This document shows positions 59,305 through 64,000 of a stretch of DNA of 64,000 nt, in pieces. Source of the stretch: Pezizomycotina sp. ARF18 (Eukaryota; Ascomycota). The first letter of the stretch is position 1; each line of letters starts with the position of its first letter. Where the stretch lies: contig AZLU01000101.1 in assembly GCA_002224055.1 (NCBI GenBank), positions 1 through 64,000 on the forward strand. The letters are read 5' to 3'. The translations under genes and the position numbers were made by a program. Below the pieces are notes generated by a model. It was not told the DNA's origin, made no database searches, and saw nothing but the letters and a program-made list of their open reading frames with translations.

Positions 59305-60941
59305 TCATGCCGCCACCGACATCCACCAGCGTCTCCCCCATCTGTCCCGGCGCACCCTCATCGCCCACAAAACCTCCCCTACCATCCTCCCCAACTTCGG
59401 CACATCCCTCGCGACTGCCAACAGCCTCGTCGGATCCCTAAACCCATCAGTCCCAAACCACAAGCCCACCATACCCGCAACCAACGATACGATCGTGAGC
59501 GTATGTATAAGCGAGAATATAAACATGAGTACCCTAACGGTAACAATAACACGCGCGCGTGACGTTGGTAAGCGTTACGGGGATTGTGAGTGCGTAAAGA
59601 GAGGCGGACGTTAAGTTTTTGAGGGTGGTGAGGGAGACGGATATGAGAGATGTTATGGTGGCGAAGAGGAGTGATTCGATGTTTAAGGCCGTGGAAATTG
59701 CGAGGGATGCCGTAGATAGTAGTATCCGGATGGCGTAGAGGGGTACGTCGGCGACGATGAATATCGCGGTTCTGATTGTTGCGTAGGAGAGGATCATTGC
59801 GGATCGGAGGATGAGGACGACGGATTTGAAGAACGCTTCTTCGTGTTGAAAAGAAGGCGGACGGCGAGGTACGGCGCTTTCAGCACGAATACAACCGTTT
59901 CCACTGATGCTTTAATAATGGAGGAAACTGTAAGTCGTACGATGCGTAATACGACAAGTTCCGCGAACGCAATTGACCGCACAGCAATACGTTCTACCAG
60001 CATGGCAATCCGCAGCGGCGCGAGTAATGGGTCAAACACGAGCACGCGCACGGGAGCGTCGCCGACCGCTATCAGTCCGTTCACGAGGCTCTGCTCCAAA
60101 AACCGTAGCACCCGGAACGGGAGGGTCGCCAGCGTCCATAACGCGCGTAGTATGTTCCACGCGATACTGCTCGCCGTTCGGGTATGTCCTCACGGTCGGA
60201 GTACTCTGCTTCTGAGTAAGAGAGGGGATCGAAGGGTTCGAACTCCTCCTCCTCTTCTTCTACTTCCTCCACTTCCTCTTCTCCCTTTTCTTTTTCGATC
60301 TGTTGCGCTTGATTAGAAGGACCGCTGACGGACAGCGCCACATCACCACCATCAAGCCCCGCACGCGCACGCTTACTTGCGACCCCGACCTGCTGGCGGA
60401 TACTACGACGGCTTCAGTGACTAATTCCTCCCCTGCGCGTCGAAGACCCTTATGTCCATTATCCGCTGGAGTTCCCGCCGAAGCTTATCCCCGTCGATGT
60501 GTAATCTGCGTCCTCGCTCTTCTTGCCTTCCACGCCCACTCCCGTCCCTCTCTTCGCTTCTCCTCCTCTCCTGTTCTTGGTGAACCAGCGCGAGTTCCGT
60601 CCACCCTGCGGCCGCTCCACATCATCATCTCCATCATCATCATAATGCGATAGCGGTGGCGAAGGGAGGTAGTGCGCCGTGTACTCGAACTCCGCGTTCG
60701 GCGCGTAGTCCGTTACGTCTTCCGTCGGCGCTAGAGGGGGAAGGGTGAGTGGTTCGGCGGACTCGCGCTTCGCGGCGGCGCGCGTGCGGTATCGCGAGGG
60801 GCCAGCGGACGCCGAACGGGTCGTGGCGGCGGGTGAAGCGGTGCGTCGCGTTGAGGGGGTGCTGTGGCGGACGGACGCTGCTCGGAGGTCAGCAAGTGGA
60901 TGATGGGGCGGAGAGGGGGAACTCACGGGTGGGAATTCCAT
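59305..60941 (-). CDS. Membrane protein with disordered N-terminus and repeated amphipathic segments
   Basis: Start MEFPPVSSPSPPHHPLADL is followed by a Ser/Thr/Arg-rich region (ASPAATTRSASAGPSRYRTR) and acidic patches (SHYDDDGDDDVE and a long Glu-rich run near 60240-60290). The C-terminal half is hydrophobic: RVLRFLEQSLVNGLIAVGDA, LRIAMLVERIAVRSIAFAEL, VVLRIVRLTVSSIIKASVET, VVFVLKAPYLAVRLLF, then in another frame IFIVADVPLYAIRILLSTAS, LLFATITSLISVSLTTLKNL and finally FSLIHTLTIVSLVAGMVGLW, ending at 59305. The regular mix of Val/Leu/Ile with Arg and Ser suggests membrane-associated amphipathic helices. A GTGAGT...CTGAC...CAG pattern just after MEFPP could be a 47-bp intron. At least five frame shifts occur. 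I do not recognise the family; a nuclear-envelope or lipid-droplet protein is only a guess. Confidence 0.5.
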
Positions 60942-61802
60942 GATTGGTGATTGGAGGACGAAGCAAGGGAAAGAAGGGGATTGGATGAAAACAGTGCTTG
61001 ATCGTGATTGGTGATGACGAAGTATGGGGGGACGGCGGCGATGAGCTGAACCCTTGGAAGGGAGGAGAAACAAAACTGATTCGAGCTTGAGTGAGGCTAT
61101 TCCATGCCCATACTCCGATAGGTTTTAGAACAGTAAGAAGATATGCTTCTTGCTGCAAGCTCAAGCAGGGGATATAAGTGAGGAAGAGACGCGATTGGAG
61201 GAAGAGAGGTGATGTGTTGATGTTTAGGCGTTGCTATGAGGACAATGGTGAGGCGACGATGATGTCGAGGGTGTTGAAGAGGATTTCAAAGGGAAAAGGA
61301 AAAAGTGGAAACAAGGAAAGAGGAGAAAAAGGGTTGCTTGAAGAAAAAATCCGGATAGCAACAGCGACAGCGAAGACCAAAACAAACGCCAAGGAATTCT
61401 AAAATGGGCTTAGTCTTGGCACTCTAAGAAGCTTCAGGCTTTTTAGAATACAGGGAAAAAAAAAAAAAAAAAAAAAAAAAAAACCGTCCGAGCGGACCGA
61501 GCCAACGAAATCACGAGACTGAGTACTCTAGAATTATAAAGATACACATTTCACTTGCTAGAGATCGAAATATAGATAGGGAAGCAACTGGTTCCTTTCA
61601 AGCATTTTCATCATCATTCAAATACTTCAAATACTTACTTACTCAAGTGGTTTCTGATTAATGCTGCTATGTACTCGTATATACTCATTATTATTAGCCG
61701 TTGTGATATCATCATCATGATTTAAGCCCCTCATATAAATTGGTATTACACGTCTTAAAAAAAATCAAAAAAAAAAAAAAAAAATCAAAGTATCAGACAA
61801 AC
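60942..61802. other. Intergenic, 0.86 kb
   Basis: No gene recognised; the 75-codon frame at 61178-61402 is Lys/Arg-rich and has no supporting motif. It contains the long poly-A tract listed below. Confidence 0.45.
61456..61483. repeat. Poly-A tract, about 28 nt
   Basis: An uninterrupted run of A flanked by non-repetitive sequence. A second, shorter one lies near 61766-61783. No attached retroelement or target-site duplication is visible. Confidence 0.9.
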
Positions 61803-62770
61803 TCAACGCCTCTGCCACCTCAACATCCTCGTCTGCACTTTCTGCTTCGGCGCGCCACTGTAAAGCACCTCCCAGCCTGCTTAAACGTCGTAACAACCTT
61901 CTGCCCTTCCTCACCCACGCACCAATCCGCAAACTTTTTCGCGTACTCCCCGTTCTTCACACCCTTCCAATGAGTAAATGCGCCGGATCAGCAACAGATC
62001 ATCCTCATCGTCGCTCGCGGCTTTATACACGACCGCCTTCTCCGCCAACGCCTTATCTGCGCCTTCAAAGTAAGCAGCGTCCCCCTATCCGTAATCGTGT
62101 ACTCTTGTAATAGGATGGACGCAGTTAGAGCTTGGATGGGGAACGCGATGTACTGATGGTACCACGTCGAGTACGCCGTCGCCCAGGGTACCTGCCCGAT
62201 GCGGATAAACAGCTCCGAATCTTTAATATTCGTAGCGGACTTGTCGTACCTACTCAAAACCTCGTCGGGGTCACGGAATTATTACCGAACTGCGCCGCGT
62301 GATACAAATCCGCGAACTGATCTAGTATATCGACTTTATCACCCGTCTTCAGACCCGCGGGGTTCGACTTCGGCCCCACGAGTAAAAAATGGTCGCGGAA
62401 GATGTAGTAAGAGGGTGACAACGCTATTCCTTGTTTTATGGCGAGCCCTCGGCGGCGGGGGAGTATGTTATGCCGACGTCGACGGTGTCGGAGGAGAGGT
62501 AGTTTATGGTGTAGGTCGTGTCGGACTTGTACCACGCCACGCGGAAGGGTTTGGCGGGGGAGGATTTCGAAGAGGTGAGGGATTTTATGAAAGCGTTTGC
62601 GAGGGCGCCGACGAGGCCGGATTGGCCGGCGCCGCCGTTGCCGATGCGCAGGAGGATGGGGTCGGTGTCCTTTGCTACGCCGCCGTTGTAGACCACGTCC
62701 GGGTCGACGGCGAGGGTCGTTGTCGGAGGAGGAGGGTGAGGGAGAAGGAGAGGAGGGTGGAGGGTTTCAT
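61803..62770 (-). CDS. Secreted TupA-like substrate-binding protein (PBP superfamily, PF12849)
   Basis: Start MKPSTLLSFSLTLLL at 62770 gives a signal peptide. The body matches the tungstate/molybdate ABC-transporter binding-protein fold seen also in some fungal secreted proteins: RIGNGGAGQSGLVGALANAF, FRVAWYKSDTTYTINYLSS with DTVDVGITYSPAAE, IKQGIALSPSYYIFRDHFLL, VGPKSNPAGLKTGDKVDILD and IKDSELFIRIGQVPWATAYS with TWYHQYIAFPIQALTAS. The terminal part REVLYSGAPKQKVQTRMLRW ends at 61803. Length is about 310 residues. No partner permease or ATPase gene is nearby, as expected in a eukaryote. At least five frame shifts are present (near 62720, 62450, 62270, 62060 and 61970-61880). The family is mainly bacterial, so ancient transfer is plausible. 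Ligand identity is unknown. Confidence 0.75.
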
Positions 62771-64000
62771 CGTGATGGAGATCGATATATCGTGTTAGAT
62801 GGGAGAGAGAGCGGTGGGTGTGTTGCGTAATAGCTGTATAACAAGGAGGACGCGTCTCTGAAAGCAACTTGATTTTCTCAGTATGCTCCGCAATTCGAAG
62901 GGAACGGGGGGAACGGACCAATTTATATAGCAGCAAACACGCTTTTCTGAAAGAGGTTTCGTCCAAGTTCGTTGTCTTACCGCTCTTCCTCTGTCCCACT
63001 TGTTGCCGAAGAGATATCCATGTGCGGTGTGTGCGTAAGACTCAAGCTTGTTACATCTTCCTCTCACGAAATCCCGTCGGTGTTACCCCGAACCCAAGGA
63101 CTATACCTGTCGCGTTATTTTCCCAAAATCGTCCCTTTCAGCTCAATATTTCCCTAGTAGAAAGAAAAAGGTGGAGAAATTGCACTGAATTGATCATCGT
63201 CGAGCTGAACGATCGAGAAAGCTAGCGCTAAAAGCAGTCAGGAATTGAGAATGGATATCGCAGTGTCATGGTGTACGTTCTTTGTTGCCCCATGCAGAGC
63301 ACAAATCTCGCCTAGACACCTGCTGCCCATCGGAGCAAATCATCGCCGTCTCCTCCCGCCGCCTGCGATGCCAGCTAGCCAGGGTGCTTGAGCGAGATCC
63401 ACTTTTATTACAAGCGATCGACTACGATATGACCGAACAGGGCTCAAAGTCAAAGATTTTCGAAAAGGTTTAGTGAACAACTCGCGATACCCTAGAGGCT
63501 AGCTGGCTAGAAATAGGAATTGGATTGCTTTTTGATCGAACTAGGCAAAGCGCTTTAATTTAGAGGAAATTGCTGTAGGAGCTTATCCACTTTTTGGGGG
63601 CGCGTGGGGAAGCCCAAGCGGTGTTGTTGGCTTGATCTCTTTCGTCATCGGAACTCTGGATTCTGCCATTGCTGCAAGTTTGATTGCTGGTTGCACAAGC
63701 AGATCTATCTATCTCTGCAGATCTTTTGAGGGATATATTTCCAGGTTATTTACCTCCAAGAAAGTTTTGACTTAGCCTTCCTCGTTCTGGAGTCCAATGG
63801 ATGCGAGAGGATTAAAAAAAAAAAATCTGCCCGGGAAAGGGAAATAAGGATTTCAATTTTCTTTCTTGTTCACGAGCATCCTCGATGGATTTCCAAGTTG
63901 ATCAACCAAAGGTAAGTTGTTCCTCTTCAAAAAGAACCTAGCTGAAGCTAAGGATCGCTATACCTACCTAAACCATCTTTGGCCGGAACAATGTCCAATG
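62771..64000. other. Right edge, 1.2 kb
   Basis: Holds the promoter of the binding-protein gene. No complete gene is seen. A possible first exon, MDFQVDQPK followed by a GTAAGT donor, occurs at 63885-63911 and could begin a gene that continues beyond the window; evidence is slight. Confidence 0.35.

Noticed and set aside
59089-61783. Poly-A tracts as tails of retroposed copies
   Set aside because: No processed-gene body, LINE/SINE sequence or target-site duplication is attached to any of the tracts.
12822-62770. Reading the many broken host genes as mass pseudogenisation
   Set aside because: Motifs, splice sites and codon character are well kept on both sides of each shift, and some neighbours are fully intact, which fits assembly indels better.

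Overview
The window looks like nuclear DNA of a filamentous ascomycete (Pezizomycotina). Genes carry short introns of about 57-117 bp with GTRNGT donors, CTRAC-type branch sites and YAG acceptors. The families are typical of these fungi: two Pth11-like fungal-rhodopsin receptors, a heme-thiolate haloperoxidase, flavin monooxygenases, a BBE-type FAD oxidoreductase, a Kre9/Knh1-like GPI protein, a fucose-lectin-like propeller and a TupA-like binding protein. I found no rRNA or tRNA gene, CRISPR array or prokaryotic operon. The class of fungus cannot be fixed from the sequence.

Layout. 1-5.2 kb: gene-poor, with an AT- and TA-rich stretch at 2.2-5.1 kb that resembles RIP-decayed DNA. 5.2-12.4 kb: a divergent pair, a P47-like (TULIP) protein on the minus strand and a large coiled-coil protein on the plus strand whose C-terminus faintly resembles ABC-toxin TcA subunits. 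12.8-26.1 kb: an oxidoreductase-rich block (two FAD monooxygenases, a glyoxalase-fold protein, an NTF2-like protein, a GT31/fringe-like glycosyltransferase, a ZZ-finger protein, a haloperoxidase). 28.5-32.2 kb: Pth11-like receptor and dienelactone hydrolase. 32.5-35 kb: two tandem paralogous small secreted proteins with glycine-rich hydrophobic segments. 35.8-43.9 kb: second Pth11-like receptor, an NAD(P)-binding protein, a multi-pass membrane protein and a BBE-type oxidoreductase. 45.9-49 kb: two low-complexity secreted proteins. 49-53.7 kb: gene-poor with eroded coding traces. 53.7-62.8 kb: Kre9-like GPI protein, a long lectin-like protein, an unusual membrane protein and a tungstate-binding-like protein. 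The last 1.2 kb holds at most the start of another gene.

Most genes are interrupted by apparent single-base indels, often in short G/C runs, after which conserved motifs continue in another frame. A few genes (39256-40106, and most of 30952-32176) read cleanly. This pattern suggests uncorrected long-read assembly errors more than mass pseudogenisation, so gene coordinates here are spans that cover all frames.

Two themes stand out: secreted or surface proteins (at least eight), and redox or tailoring enzymes without a PKS, NRPS or terpene core. The most unusual item is the P47-like / TcA-like divergent pair, since relatives are best known from bacterial toxin loci.
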